A stretch of DNA of 64,000 nt from positions 46,113,847 to 46,177,846 of the forward strand of contig CM051024.1 of the NCBI GenBank assembly GCA_027627225.1. The letters run 5' to 3'. This stretch comes from Congeria kusceri (Eukaryota; Mollusca; Bivalvia; Myida; Dreissenidae). Below the pieces are notes generated by a model. That model had not been told where the DNA came from. It worked only from the letters and a program-made list of their open reading frames with translations, and made no database searches. This document shows positions 28,050 through 41,345 of this stretch, one piece after another; position 1 is the first letter of the stretch, and each line of letters begins with the position of its first letter. The position numbers and the translations under genes are program-made.

Positions 28050-29290
28050 GCTCTCTAACTCGAGAACGTATCGAGATATTTTAATGAAACTTCATACATA
28101 GATACCTTATATCGAGACCTCCTTCGGATTGCATATGGGGAGGTTGGGGTCAAGGTCACTGTTACTAAAAATAGAAAAACGGTTTTCGCTCAATAACTTG
28201 AGAACGCATTGAGATATTTTAATGAAACTTCACACATGGATACCCTATATTGAGACCTCGCTTGGGATTGCATATGGGGTGGGTGGGGTCAAGGTCACCG
28301 TTACTAAAAATAAAAAAACGGTTTCCGCTCAATAACTTGAGAATGCCTCGAGATAATTTAATGAAACTTCATACATAGATACATCATATCGAGACCTCGC
28401 TTGTGATTGCAAATGGGGTGGGTGGAGTCAATTTCAAGGTCATTGTTACTAAAAATATAAAAACGGTCTTTGCTCAATAAATTTAGAATGCCTCGAGATA
28501 TTTAGATGAAACTTCATACATAGATACCTTATATCAAGATCTCGCTTGGGATTGCATATGGCATGGGTGGGATCAAGGTCAAGGTCACCATTACTAACAA
28601 TAGAAAAACGGTTTCCGCTCAATAACTTTAAAATGCATAGAGATATTTTAATGAAACTTATAACATAGATACCTTATATGGAGACCTCGCTTGGGATTGC
28701 ATATGGGATGGGTGGAGTCAAGGTCAAGTTCACCGTTACTAAAAATAGAAAAAAGATTGCCGCTCAATAATTTGAGAACGCATTGAGATATTGTAATGAA
28801 ACTCAAATACAAGATACCTTATGTCGAGACCTCACTTGGGATTACATATGGGGTGGGTGGGGTCAAGGTCTAGGTCACTGTTACTAAAAATAGAAAAATG
28901 GTCTCCGCTTAATAATTTGAGAACGAATTGGGGTATTTTAATGAAATTTAATACATAGATACCTTATATTGGACCTCCCTTGGGATTGCATATGGGGTGA
29001 GTGGGGTCAAGGTCACCTTAACTTGAGAACACATTGAGATATTTTAATGAAACTTCATACATAGATGTCTTATATCTAGACCTCGCTTGGGATGGCATAT
29101 GGGGTGGGTGGGGTCAAGAACAAGGTCACCGTTACTAAAACTAAACAAACTGTTTCCGCTCAATAGCTTGAGAACACAAAGATATTTTAATGAAACTTCA
29201 TATGTAGACACCTTATATCTAGACCTCGCTTGGGATTGCATATGGGGTTTGTGGGGTCAAGGTCAAGGTCAGCATTACTAAAAATTTGAT
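28050..29290. repeat. ~140-bp tandem repeat, nine diverged units
   Basis: Each unit contains CTCAATAACTTGAGAACGC, GAGATATTTTAATGAAACTT, CATACATAGATACCTTATAT, GAGACCTCGCTTGGGATTGC, ATATGGGGTGGGTGGGGTCA, AGGTCAC and TTACTAAAAATAGAAAAACGG. The divergence implies an old array. I recall similar motifs as common non-coding repeats in bivalve genomes. Confidence 0.9.
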
Positions 29291-29739
29291 TTTTGTGCTG
29301 AATTTACTGCATTTTGTTCTTAAAATTTGGTTTTCGTGGAATTTCCACGTTTCTTGTTAAACCTGTCGGAAGCCAACAGGCTTTTCACCCTTTTGGGAGG
29401 GTAATTTCCAGAACCTGCACCATCGAAACCACGAATAGTCCTTCAAAATTGCAAAATCTCATGTCTGTTTTTACCTATTCATTACGTATGACGTTGCATG
29501 TCATGTGTATGGTACTCTATATATCGTGTGATTTATTAAAATTATTGTTCCTGAAAAATCTATTTATTACAAGCTTTGATAGTATTGCAAGCAATACAGG
29601 AGTCCCCTACCGGTGAAAACCCCTTTTAAATAAACATTGTGCAATACCGTCAAATCGTCCTTTATATGAAGATGTACAAAGTTTCATATTCAAATCCCAT
29701 TTGTAACTGCAGTATTAAGTTGTATTTTTTTTCTATTTT

Positions 29740-32040
29740 AGTAACATTGACCAGACATTCGAGTTACTTTTTGAGTTAGTGCAGTACTAAACTGACAGAG
29801 GGCAATCATATAGTCCATTTTGTGTACCAAGTTTCATGATCATAATTATGTTATGTTCTTTTGGTATCATTACAGTATTAAGTTTATTTCTATTTTAAGT
29901 AACAGTCACGTGGCCTTTGACCTCTGGTAAAAAATAAAGGGTCGTGTACAATCCTCACCTTGCTCTTTCTATGTATACAAAGTTTCATCAAAGTATCTTC
30001 AGTACTTTTTGAGTTATCGCAGGATCCAGGTTTTGGCGACGGGACAGACAGACGGAGTCAGACCGACGGACGAACAGACAGACGGAGGGCAAACCCATAG
30101 TCCAATCTGTGTACCAAGTTTCATGAAGTTTCATGATCATATCTTATGCACTTTTCAAAATATAACAGTATTAAGTTTATTTCTATTTTTAGTAACAGTC
30201 ACGTGACCTTTGACCTCTGGTGAAAAATAAAAGGTCGTGCATAATTCTCACATTGCTGTTGCTATGTATACAAAGTTTCATCAAAGTGTCTTCAGTACTT
30301 TCCGAGTTATCACAGGATCCAGGTTTTGGGGACGGACGGACAGACAGACCTACGGACGAACAGACAGAACGACACCCAGATAGATGGCAAACCTATAGTT
30401 CAATCTCTGTACCAAGTTTCATGGTCATATCTTATGTCCATTTCGAATTATTACAGTTAGTGTAACAGTGACCTGACCTTTGACCTCTGATGAAAATTTA
30501 AAAGTCTTGCATAATCCTCACACTGCCGTTGATATGTATACCAAGTTTCATCGAAGTATCTTTAGTACTTTTTGAGTTATCGCAGGAACAATATTTTACG
30601 GACGGAGGGCAAACCTATAATCCCCTCCGGTGAAACACCGGTAAGGGAATAATAAAGGGGCGTGTAAAATCCGCACCTCGCACTTTCTATGTATACAAAG
30701 TTTCATCAAAGTATCTTCAGTACTTTTTGAGTTATCGCAGGATCCAGGTTTTGGGGACGGGACAGACAGACAGAGTCAGACCGATGGACGAACAGACAGA
30801 CAGACGCACACAGACGGAGGGCAAACCCATAGTCCAATCTGTGTACCAAGTTTCATGAAGTTTCATGATCATATGCACTTTTCAAAATATTTCAGTATTA
30901 AGTTTATTTCTATTTTTAGTAACAGTCACGTGACCTTTGATCTCTGGAGAAAAATAAAAGGTCGTGCATAATTCTCACATTGCTGTTGCTATGTATACAA
31001 AGTTTCATCAAAGTGTCTTCAGTACTTTCCGAGTTATAACAGGATCCAGGTTTTGGGGACGGACGGACAGACAGACAGACATACGGACGAACAGACAGAA
31101 CGACACCCAGACAGATGGCAAACCTATAGTTCAATCTCTGTACCAAGTTTCATGGTCATATCTTATGTCCATTTCAAATTATTACAGTATTTAGTTTATT
31201 TCTATTTTTAGTAACAGTCACGTGACCTTTGACCTCGGGTAAAAAAAGGTCGTGCATAATCCTCACATTGCCACATTGCTGTTTATATGTATACCCAGTT
31301 GCATCGAAATAAGCGCAGTACTTTTTGAGTTATTGCAGGAACCAGTTTTTTGGGACGAACAGACAGATGGACGGACAAACATACGGACGAACAGATAGAG
31401 AGACACACAGACGGATGGCAAACCTATAGTTCAATCTTTGTACCAAGTTTCATGGTCATATCTTATGTACTTTTCGAATTATAAAAGTATTAAGTTTATT
31501 TCTATTTTTGTAACAGTAACGTGACCTTTGACATCTGGTAAAAAAATAAAGGTCGTGCCTAATACTCACATTGCCGTTTATATGTATACCAAGTTTCATC
31601 GAAGTATCTCCAGTACTTTTTGAGTTATCGCAGGAACAATATTTTGCGGACGGACTGACGGAGGGCAAACCTATATTCCCTCCGGTCTGGTGAAAAATTA
31701 AAGGTCCTGCATAATCCTCACATTGCCGTTTATATGTATACCAAGTTTCATTGAAATATCTTTAGTAGTACTTTTTGAGTTATCGCAGGATCCAGTTTGT
31801 TTTAGTTTATTTCTATTTTTAGTAACAGTCACGTGACCTTTGACCTCCGGTAAAAAATAAAATGTCGTGCCTAATACTCACATTGCCGTTTATATGTATA
31901 GCAAGTTTCATCGAAGTATCTTCAGTACTTTTTTAGTTATCGCAGGAACAATATTTTGCGGACGGACGGACTGACGGACGGACGGACGGTGGGCAAACCT
32001 ATAGTCCCCTCCGGTGAAACACTGGTAGGGAACTGAAAAG
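29740..32040. repeat. ~300-bp satellite-like tandem field with GACGGACA tracts
   Basis: About seven units with AGTAACAGTCACGTGACCTT, TGACCTCTGG, AAGGTCGTGC, TGTATACAAAGTTTCATC, CAGTACTTTTTGAGTTATCG and CAGGATCCAGGTTTTGGGGA. A (GACGGACAGACA)n tract and CAAACCTATAGTTCAATC follow in most units. CCCCTCCGGTGAAACACCGG hairpins occur at about 30618 and, slightly altered, at about 32004, where the field ends. ORFs here are artefacts of the tetranucleotide tract. Confidence 0.9.
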
Positions 32041-32044
32041 TGTT

Positions 32045-32915
32045 ACTTGAAACTTTGCTGAGACTCCTACTTTCACTATTTACTTGTATGCAACCGAAAT
32101 ATTCATCTGGGTGTCCTGGAATAATGCCACTAAATTAATTCGCTTCACTAGCTATTTTTGGCTCGATAGGAGATGTGTTATTTCTTGTTATTGATGCGTC
32201 TTCTGAACATTTTGACAACAAATTACTACAATGTATTCTAATTTTAAAATGTAGAAGGGAAATCTGATGACCTACTTCTTGACTAGGTAGTATTCAAAAC
32301 ACAAACAACTTCGAACTAATACGCTTCATCAGCTATTTTGACCCGTTCTAGGTCGACTTTTTCAGATCTACATATAATTCCTTTTGCGTTAAATAGTTTG
32401 CGCAAAAACTATTTATTCGCTACTTATAAATTACAAAATTGGTAATTATGGCGCGATTGTCGTATACATATTATGCTGGTCACATGATATCGCAAGCTGG
32501 TCTTTTACAGTGGCCTGGATATCCATCATCAACAATATGAAATACCAGCGAATACCGATATGTCGAAAGTATCGTGTATAAATTCGAGTTTTCTTTTGTA
32601 AAACAATGGCATTACAGAATAACAGCATTCAAATGTTTTATTCACTTGCTTTTAGTTTCTTTTCTCGCCAACAGTCTTTTTACGCTGTCAGCGTTTTGAT
32701 TCAACACAAATCGCGGACATATTGTTTTGGTTACTATCCTTTTTGGTCTGACTTGTGAAGGGAACTTATCAAAATTAGAACAATTTTGGTTGCTAGATAA
32801 AGGGAAAGTTGCATGATGTTTACGAGCAATATTGATGAAAGTGACTACCGGGGGAAATATAGTTTTCACCTAGTTAAGCAACATAACGCTCGTGTGTTCG
32901 TACTACATTATATAT
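32045..32915. other. intergenic, unique left flank of the duplication
   Basis: No gene seen. AATTCGCTTCAC/TAATACGCTTCATC with AGCTATTTTG recurs at about 32138 and 32318 as a short imperfect repeat. This sequence is not repeated in front of copy B. Confidence 0.5.
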
Positions 32916-32918
32916 ATA

Positions 32919-33187
32919 TGAGGCGTGTCGTGGGAAAACCTGGCTTAATTCATGTGCGTAAAGTCTCGTCCCGGATCAGCCTGTGCAGTCCGCACAGGCT
33001 AATCTGGGACGACACTTTACGCCTACAGCCTACAGCGGATTTATGTTTAGAAGAGACTACCTCGAAACAGAAAAAAAACATAAAAGCGGAAAGTGTCGTC
33101 CTTTATTAGCCTGTGCGGCCTGTACAGGCTGATCCGGGACGACACTACGCACATAAATTGTGCCCGGTTTTCCCACGACTCGACTCA
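32919..33187. mobile_element. foldback element family 1, copy 4 (start of duplication copy A)
   Basis: TATGAGGCGTGTCGTGGGAA at the left. The right end reads CCCACGACTCGACTC, so the terminal repeat has diverged at the right border. A 7-bp doubling, CCTACAGCCTACAG, marks it off from the copy at 51588. Confidence 0.9.
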
Positions 33188-33189
33188 AA

Positions 33190-35404
33190 TTTAGTGTAGG
33201 CCTCGTTTCCCTCATTTTCACGTCGCTGTGCGTCGTTAAGTTCGAGCGTTGGCACTTTATAGACCCCATCTCACACAATTACTGTTTTATTGAAAACACG
33301 TGTCCCTCAACAGTTTTGCTACTTGGTAATTACCGGCATTGTCTAATAACTCGAACAAGAAAAACCGTTTAGCGTATGTAATTTAAGGTTTGGTACGCTT
33401 TGAATGTTTCTAATTTTCCGTGGCATTCCGTTTACATGGCCCTTTAGTGTCATTCAAAAATACACCAAAGACTTCTTCTAAAATTATTTATGCACATATA
33501 GATCTAGACTTGGACAATCATAAACGTATGAATAATAATCCAGCTTAAATCTAACCCAAATCTTACATTCGCAAGAATGAAATACATAAGTTGAAGACTT
33601 GAATTTTGTTTGTTTCGTCCACATAAATGCTTACCATTTACAACATTCCCTTCAGTGTACAAAGAACACTGTTGTATTGAAATAGTTTTGATGATGAACT
33701 TTATACAAGTCGCTTATACAATTTCTGTTCTGTGTTAAATTCCAAAAGTTTATTCGCATCCTACTACCACACAATCGCACAATGCTTACCGTTTATTTAT
33801 TACAAAAATAATTGATATGTACATGTAAACAACTATGTACACTGATTTCAACCACATAAAATCCATCATTGCACAATGCTGACAAAAATATATAGAAGTA
33901 TATTAAAATATATAATATTATTAATAATTACCTATACATACATTCACCCTTCTGTCAATGTGTGCATAATCAACAGAATTTGAAAGAAAACCACTATACG
34001 GATATTTAAAAACAAATGTCATCTATATATGATCATATTGCAAAGCATACACGCATTAAGTGCAAAACTCTTGAATACAAACAGTTGTGAAGGTCAATAT
34101 ATCTCAGAGTCACATATTACCTAAGCAAAATATATAACACACGTGAAACATGCCCATTACTTAACTGGAACACACATATTGCTAACATTCCGATAATTAA
34201 ATTATTAAATAAATAGCAGGTTCTAAGAAATGTGGTTAAAAGTACACAGAGACTATGCACTGAGTAGCAAGCACACTTATCATAACTAAAAACATGTATT
34301 TGTATATGCTTACATACCCCATTGTCCAATTATTACAAGACAATATTGCATGGAACATTATCAGGATCATATAATTCTACAACATCTCTAAAATCAGTTT
34401 CAACCTTCTAACTCGTGAGAGAATTAATGCTAACGGAACGATGAAAGAATTAATGCTAACGTAACGATGACTTTCTATGCTACAGAGACCTACAGTTAAG
34501 CTCTTACACTAGTTTTACCGACGACTAACCACCCCCCCCCCCCCCCCGTTTTCGCACACGGATGTTACTGCTGTTTTACATTTACAAACGGTATTTCATT
34601 TGTTAAACGGATTTTTCCATCAAGTGAGCGACTACTGTCACTTCATGCTAGTTTGCATCTTGTTTATATTTTGCCACAAGGAAACTGTAATAAATGTTAA
34701 ACGGATACAATATTATTAGTCATTCATTATATTTTATGTTAAATATACACATCTGTATTTAATTGTCATAAACAGAATTAATTTAACGACTTATTTCATT
34801 AATCTGAAGCTCTGTACAGTAACCGACTATGTATCATCATATTTGGCTGACAACAATATTCACATCTTGTCTATTCGCTGTATTCAACAGGTACGTTTCT
34901 ACTCAGCAGACACTATTTCTCCACTGAATGATTGCTCCCTACAGTTACTCAACGATTTGTCACCGTATGGCTGACAACCGTATAACGCACATACCGGTAG
35001 GTTCTTTTATCAGGAACCTTGGTCCGTATTTACAAAGCTTATTAGGTAAAACTTAAGTAAATTTCTTAAATTCATAAAATTCCTTAAGTCTGTGACTGTT
35101 TCATGTATGGGTCTTTTTACATTAAAATGTTTCAAACTATTAAATATTGCTCAGATTTTTTATATATTTTTCCATTTTGTACCCAGAGATCCCTGGATTC
35201 CACATAGAATTTTATATTAGATTTTCACTTAAATACAACTGAAGATATGATTTCCATTAGGAGCTTTGTGAAACCTAGCCAATGTCTGTGTAGCTCTGCT
35301 CTGTAGCCAACAATTTCTAACCATATTGCTGACAAACAATCACTCCCATGTGTCTATCTCTTCATTGTAGCTATCAGACCGACTGCTGACCGACTGCTGC
35401 CACA
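33190..35404. other. 3' flank of the minus-strand gene, copy A
   Basis: No coding region. Likely holds the 3' UTR of the minus-strand gene ending at 35405. TTTATT (minus AATAAA) occurs at about 33791, too distant to assign confidently. A poly-C run (about 34532-34549) is long here and only a few C in copy B. Confidence 0.5.
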
Positions 35405-36699
35405 CTAACTCGATTCCACCTGGACGCCCACGCTTGCTGTTAAGGCCACCTTGTCGGTAAATCCCAAATCCTTCTCAAGATCCAGCGGTTCACTGTTGTC
35501 CGGCACTTGGACACCAACCTCCTTCATCAGTACAATTTTCTTATTAAATGGAACGTGAATATCTGTACATGCATTTATTTCCACGTGTGATGCCTTTTCC
35601 GTGGGTGTCGAGGGAATAAAATTTACCGTCAAATTTAATTCAGACACATACTTAGCTTCCTCTTCAAAACTGAGCGCACGTTCTTTAGTCGTAGAGTCTT
35701 CGCCAAAACTCATTGCACGTTCTGTACTGTTACACTCTTCTTCAATATTAGTTGCACTTTCTTTAGTGTTTACCTCTGATTGCGCTTGTGCGGACTCGGG
35801 CACAATCTGAGCTATATCCTTTACTTCTTCTGCATGTGTTGTTTCTGACTGTTCAGTATCCTTAAATGTTAGATGGAACTCATTTTCTTCCGCGTTCGAT
35901 TCAACAAATGATATGCTATTATTTACTTCCTCGCCATTGTCCAGTTTAGTAATATTCACCGCAACAACAGGAACAAACTGGTCACTTTCTGCAGATTCCA
36001 CCAACTCAGCACTTATGCCATGTTTTTCATCCATTTTACTTTCATTCCCCGATGCAACTGTACAAGATTGCTCTTTGAAAAACATAGCATCTAAAAGTAC
36101 AGCGGCTTTAACCAGTGGTTTGGTTTCAGGTTCGATTGCGGGTTCACTGACAGCGTCTGCGTCAACAAATTCACTTGGAGGTTCAACTATATTTTCATGT
36201 ATGTCATCACTGAACGATTGTTGGACAACATCGCGATCCTTTGATTCTGCGTGTTGTTGTTCGTTATATTCTTTGGGTCTTTTACACACCGTTGCATAGT
36301 CGTCATTGCTGAGTTCTATCCTTTCATTGTTAGCTATTGTTGCCTTAACTAAATGAATTGGTAGCGCTGTTTCTGCGATTTTAACATATTCATCGTCAAT
36401 AACAACTTCATTATCTTTGATGTGTGATTGTTCAGCGACCATTTTGATTTCAGGAATTGTCTTAGTTTCACTCGCGACATTGGGCTTTTCGATCGTTTCT
36501 TCTAATGACGATACTTTTTCAGGAGCGGCATTTCCGTTTGGCGACGAATGCTCGCGTTCATCTTCTTTGCTTGCTTCTTGTGCAGCTTTTGCTGCCTTCG
36601 CTGCCTTTTTACGCCTTTTTGCAGGCTTCGGACTTGCCTCTTTATCGTCTTTTAAAGTAGCAACATCACCATCTACAATAAACATGACATTTTTTCTGG
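35405..36699 (-). CDS. terminal exon A, copy A
   Basis: Acceptor in ACACAGCCAG; the junction G|CC gives Ala, then RKNVMFIVDGDVATLKDD. A Lys/Ala-rich basic patch (PKPAKRRKKAAKAAKAAQ) is followed by a long Glu/Ser/Val-rich region. Near the end two similar motifs, EVGVQVPD and SVGVQVESS, stand about 30 residues apart, the second at the stop (35405-35407). An upstream ATG at 36715 opens the same frame but lies within the intron by this model. Confidence 0.72.
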
Positions 36700-37072
36700 C
36701 TGGCTGTGTACACACATATGTTACGATGCATCCTTTTCGATAAAATGCATTTATGATACATTATGTCCAGCTTTGAGTGCTTAATAAATTAGTACATGTA
36801 TAATAGAAAACTTATTCACAGTTAACTGCAGTGGAATAACAAACACATGACGAGCCCATTTTATTGTTTCTTTTACGGAACTTAAAGTGGCATGCATGGC
36901 GTTTTCCTCAGCTAAATCTCCAGTACAATACACAAATGCTAAGAAAAATGCACACATAGAATCGTCTTGCTTGGCATTTACCCCTTACTTAGACCCGCAT
37001 ACCATACATATGATAGATTTAAATATTTATCTTTACCGGATGATTCTTTGGTGACCAAGCATGTATACCTAC

Positions 37073-37147
37073 CAAGTGACAGGTCCGAGAGGGACACGCC
37101 CTCGAAAGCCTCGGAGTCCGGCAGGTCCAGCTCGTCCTCTACAAAAC
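37073..37147 (-). CDS. exon B, copy A
   Basis: 75-nt exon with acceptor CCACTGTTTGCAG and donor GTAGGT. Carries A|GT (Ser) from exon C, then FVEDELDLPDSEAFEGVSLS and DLSL. Acidic. Its phase is 1 on both sides, so skipping it keeps the frame. GC-rich relative to its flanks, which supports coding status. Copy B has ID in place of FE. Confidence 0.72.
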
Positions 37148-37756
37148 CTGCAAACAGTGGAGCAATGTTGCTATCATTCTCGGCAACACATAAATTATAG
37201 ACATCAATGAAAAGCTCAGACACATTAACAAGTCACTCTTGAACTCTATAGACGTTACTACAAAAGTCAATCATATGCAAATTAATCTGCAATATGTTTA
37301 ACGGTTAACCTACTTAACAAAAAATAACACGCGGTGAAGCTTGTGATGTGTGGGTGATATTCGATAAATGGACGTTAATTAACTATAAATGGGGCGGGGT
37401 TTAAACTGTCCATAGCAAAGCCTGAAAAGGTCTATTAGTATAATTACGGGCTTGAATTATTTCCAATATGTATGCTCGGATTTGTTCGTGCATGTGTTTC
37501 ATGTGTTTATTGATACTGTATTTTCAGCGGAATAATTCTCTTACTTCGATTAAACTCGATTTCAGTAAGGAAACTACTATATAATCACCGTAATGGATTT
37601 TAAAGATATTCATGCATAAAGGTCAGTGTCAGGCTAAATTGTCCAAGCTTTACATACATATGTGCCATGCTGTGGCGTAGTCAAGTTTTTTTTAACATTG
37701 GGGATGTGACAATTCGAAAGCCCATTCGTACGGCATCAGTCAGTCTCTAATAGTAG

Positions 37757-37962
37757 AATATTTAATTATTGCCAGGACCAAGCCTCTCTCCGTCAGTTGG
37801 AATTAAATACTGATTTAAATGTATTGTTCAAAACATATAAGATATAAAAATGTAAAACATTTAATTATTGCCAGGACCAAGCCTCTTCTCCGTCAGTTGG
37901 AATTAAATACTGATTTAAATTTATTGTTCAAAACATATAAGATATAAAAATGTAAAACATTT
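37757..37962. repeat. ~104-bp tandem doubling specific to copy A
   Basis: The block beginning ATTTAATTATTGCCAGGACC and ending AAAAATGTAAAACATTT is present twice in a row. Copy B has it once (from about 56498). The two units differ by one T in CTCTCC/CTTCTCC and one base in TTTAAATGTA/TTTAAATTTA. Confidence 0.9.
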
Positions 37963-37969
37963 AAACAAC

Positions 37970-40915
37970 ACCTTCATTAATAAAACATATTTTATAAGTT
38001 TTGTTATCTTTTCTATTGAATGTTCGATTCAATGTATACGCCATGCAAACACAAAGGGTAAATACATGTAGTGCATTTTTTCACTCGGGTGAATTATTTA
38101 ATCTACACGTAAATCTAAAGCACGGCGAATCAATGGCGTACACTTATAAATATGATTTATCACCAAAAAATGCCCGTGTTTTAAACGGTTGAGCCATAAA
38201 ACTTTTCTCACAAAGCAAGCCTGATGTTATCTCTGGTTGCCTTCATTTTAATTGACAAAAAGTTACAAAACTTTAAACGGGCTTGCGCACATATAGTTAT
38301 GACTTCAAGTAGTCGTAAATCACAAAAATGCAGTATAACAAGTTCACACTACATTAATGATATAATGAATGTTTAAATGTTCGCTTGACAATGTCAAAAA
38401 TTATTAAGACTGATATTCTGGGTGGAGGGAAATACTGCTGTGCGGTCCATTTCAGATTCTCTACGTATCAATTACAACTGAGGATACGTCTTAATTCTTA
38501 TTCCATATATTCACATATAACTTAACCATACAGTTTTGAAAATATATGGTATGCGTGTTAACCAGATGCGAAAATTACTGTCTAACAGTACAAAACACAA
38601 AATCCTTTTTGATAATGATAGTGTAGGATATAACTGATCCTAAAAAACTTGCGACACAAAACGAATTCTGAAAGGAATATTGCGTGTTGTTTTATCTTTT
38701 TAGTACATGTATAAATGATAACGAATTTTAAATCAATTAATCGTTCGTTTATACGACACCTGAAGTGCGTGTCGCGATAGTTGATGGTGTTTCTACGTTT
38801 ATTAACAAAACACCGCGCCGTTTGCTAGGTATTATTGATTTCCTCCCATTTCATGGGCACAACAAATGAGGAAGAAATCAGTGTTTATCTACGGGTAAAA
38901 TTGTATTTCACAAAAGAATCCAGGTAATTTATGAAGACACTCTTATTTCAAACTTTGTCAATCAAAACTACAAACGTCAACATAAATCTTCATTTCTATA
39001 CACTGGATAAAAATACATTTCAAAATATGTGCCTGTAAAAATAATAGGAAACAGCTGATTTGTTTATTGCAGCAAATTGTATGCGATTGATATACGCAAA
39101 TAATTAAATTGTGGAAATTGTACTTTTCTAATTGTGTCAAGATTTCTGCAATGATTTTGTACTTTAATAGTAGCTTCGTGCTGCTGAACATATCTGGAAT
39201 TGATCTCAATGAACCGCCGTTCACAACAAACGCTTACATTTTAAACCAGTCTCATCCAAATAGTTTCATTTTACTTCTTCCGAGTTACATTGAAAATACA
39301 GAAATGATATACAAACACTAATAGGCTTATTAAGCTTTAAAACGATCAAATATTAATCAAACAAACTAAACAAATTTCAGCGACTGCTAAACGTTAAAAA
39401 TAATATAAATCTCGATTTGAATGTATTTACAATAATCGACCTGTTTACACATGAGTAAATTGGAAAGTATGTCCCCCTCTTGACATAACTATCTCGCTCG
39501 ATTGATGTATTGGATTAATATATGTGCTGTTAAAGTGATCATTTAACTACGAGCCCAGATAAACATTTGATTAATTGCCCCGCAATATTTACGAGGAATG
39601 CGACGAAGTACTTAGCTGGGTCACGTGACTCGTTTTGACGCATGCTCACACATGATTTGCAAATAAAATTTTGCAGTTGTAAGTCTCGTCATGCATATCA
39701 AAACGAAACACAATTATCCAATAGAAACAACTTCGAGCCATTATCATGTCGAAATCATTTCATTGAATGATTTCCCTAAACATTTACATTCATTTGGTTA
39801 CATTTCGTTGCCAAACATACTAGTTTGTCACTACAAAAAGAGCCGTGTCAAAATTAAAAAACAAATTACTAAAATATATCAAACAGAAAGCTTAAAAGGT
39901 TATTTATAATGTTGTTACATTATTTCGCCTTCCATTGAATTCCTTTTGGCGTAGAACTAGATTTGAGCAATAATTTATAAGAATAACTATAATTTAGGGA
40001 GTCAGAAGTTAAACTTTGTCCCCGTGTTTATGACTTTAAATGGTGGTCCAAAGAACTACACGTAATTGTACTATATACATGCGAGCAATTAAGTTATTAA
40101 AATCGAGTACGCTTGTCGCCTAGCTATACGATGTATTCTGATAACATATCTGGTTTTCTTACCTACACATAAATAATTCACATTACCCTTTGACACGAAA
40201 GAATTAAAGCAGATAAAGTCGAAGATACCTCTCTTTAATTTGAGCAATTATCCGAATGAAGGCAAAATAGATGTTTGATACTGGAAGGTATGGGCCACTA
40301 GTTTCAAATACGATGGTTAAATAAGAGACAGATAACCAAGTAAATTTAATCCGACATCTGAGAGAAATGGATTATTTAATTTTAAATTACATTTTAATTA
40401 ATTTAAATGACTTTGCAAATAAAAAGAGCTGTTAGTAATGATAATTTAAATTCACCACAAACGTTTTAGCAGCCTCACCTATATTCCTAGTGTGGGGGTG
40501 ATATCCTTCTAGCAAACATTTGACTAAAAAGACTTAAGTATACAGTGTATACGCCGAACTTACAAGCAACTACGTCCATTAAATTTATCATGTTATTAAC
40601 GTTACATGTTGTATACAAAACGCGCTATTATTATAAAACGAATATCTTTTGAACACTATAGACCGATCCGGGATTTGCCACGAATAGTTTAAACTTTTTT
40701 TTGTTGGTTTTTTTCTCCGTTTTTAACAGTATTTCAGTCATATCACGGCGGTCAGTTAACCTACTCACACTTTTCCTGGGTAAGCTTAGCCGATCTAAGC
40801 GGTTTACCACTACTAGGCGCATATACCTATGCCAGTAACTGACAACTGCCCTACTTGAATCAGAGGTAGGGGGAGAATGGCCGTAGAAATAATGTCATGA
40901 TCAATCCCCACTAAA
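37970..40915. other. intron C-to-B of the minus-strand gene, copy A
   Basis: Part of the 4.2-kb intron between exons C and B. AT-rich; open frames at 39109-39321 and 38958-39224 are preserved in copy B only because the duplication is recent. I see no conserved exon, RNA or domain. Confidence 0.5.
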
Positions 40916-40920
40916 TTATG

Positions 40921-40993
40921 TGGCCGGGCTGGGGTTCGAAATCACGATCCCCGGATTGACAGTCTAGCGCTCTACCAACTGAGCTAGCCGGCC
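40921..40993 (-). pseudogene. tRNA-Asp(GUC)-like pseudogene or SINE head
   Basis: 73 nt on the minus strand with six of seven acceptor pairs (GGCCGGC/CCCGGCC), a perfect D-arm (GCTC..GAGC) with A-box TAGCTCAGTTGG, and an anticodon loop CTGTCAA (GTC, Asp). The anticodon stem has one mismatch and the T-stem (GTGAT/CCCAG) does not pair, so it is unlikely to be charged. May be the head of a tRNA-derived SINE. Confidence 0.7.
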
Positions 40994-41345
40994 CGGCTAG
41001 TGCAATCTCCTTGCCAGATATTGTTTAAGGATTGATTTCCATTTAACGAATACATAAACATTACCATATGCTTTTTTGAATATCACAAACATTACCACGT
41101 GCTCTTTTGTATGTAATAGTCAAATCGCTAACCACGAGATATCCAAGTGCGATGACTGGATAACACTGCAGATTAATTGGAATATGACTGACATTTGTGG
41201 AAGCGTCTATTATACTGTTATTGTGGGAAGATTTTAATTAAATGCTTTACTTCTGCGCATTTGTCATATTAAAGAGCAAAAGTAACTCTTAAATATGCCT
41301 CTTAAAAAAAAATAGCCCTGATATTAAAACAAGTGTTACACTTAC

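Noticed and set aside
29314..29616. 100-codon plus ORF after the 28-kb tandem field
   Set aside because: No motif and no splice context; AT-rich chance frame.
30618..30645. Helitron 3' end
   Set aside because: The hairpin is there, but the expected CTRR end and an AT target site are not evident.
30916..31194. ORFs rich in Thr-Asp-Gly-Arg or Val-Arg-Pro-Ser
   Set aside because: Produced by (GACGGACA)n tracts in the satellite.
36978..37223. Methionine start upstream of exon B (SELFIDVYNLC...)
   Set aside because: A strong acceptor TTTGCAG with the correct phase cuts inside it; the upstream part is intron.
39109..39321. 70-codon ORF conserved at 57755-57967
   Set aside because: Conservation is explained by the recent duplication; intronic non-coding sequence is equally conserved.
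40631..40822. Minus ORF MRLVVVNRLDRLS, partly shared with copy B
   Set aside because: No support as an exon; it is disrupted by the copy A/B indel next to the tRNA-like sequence.
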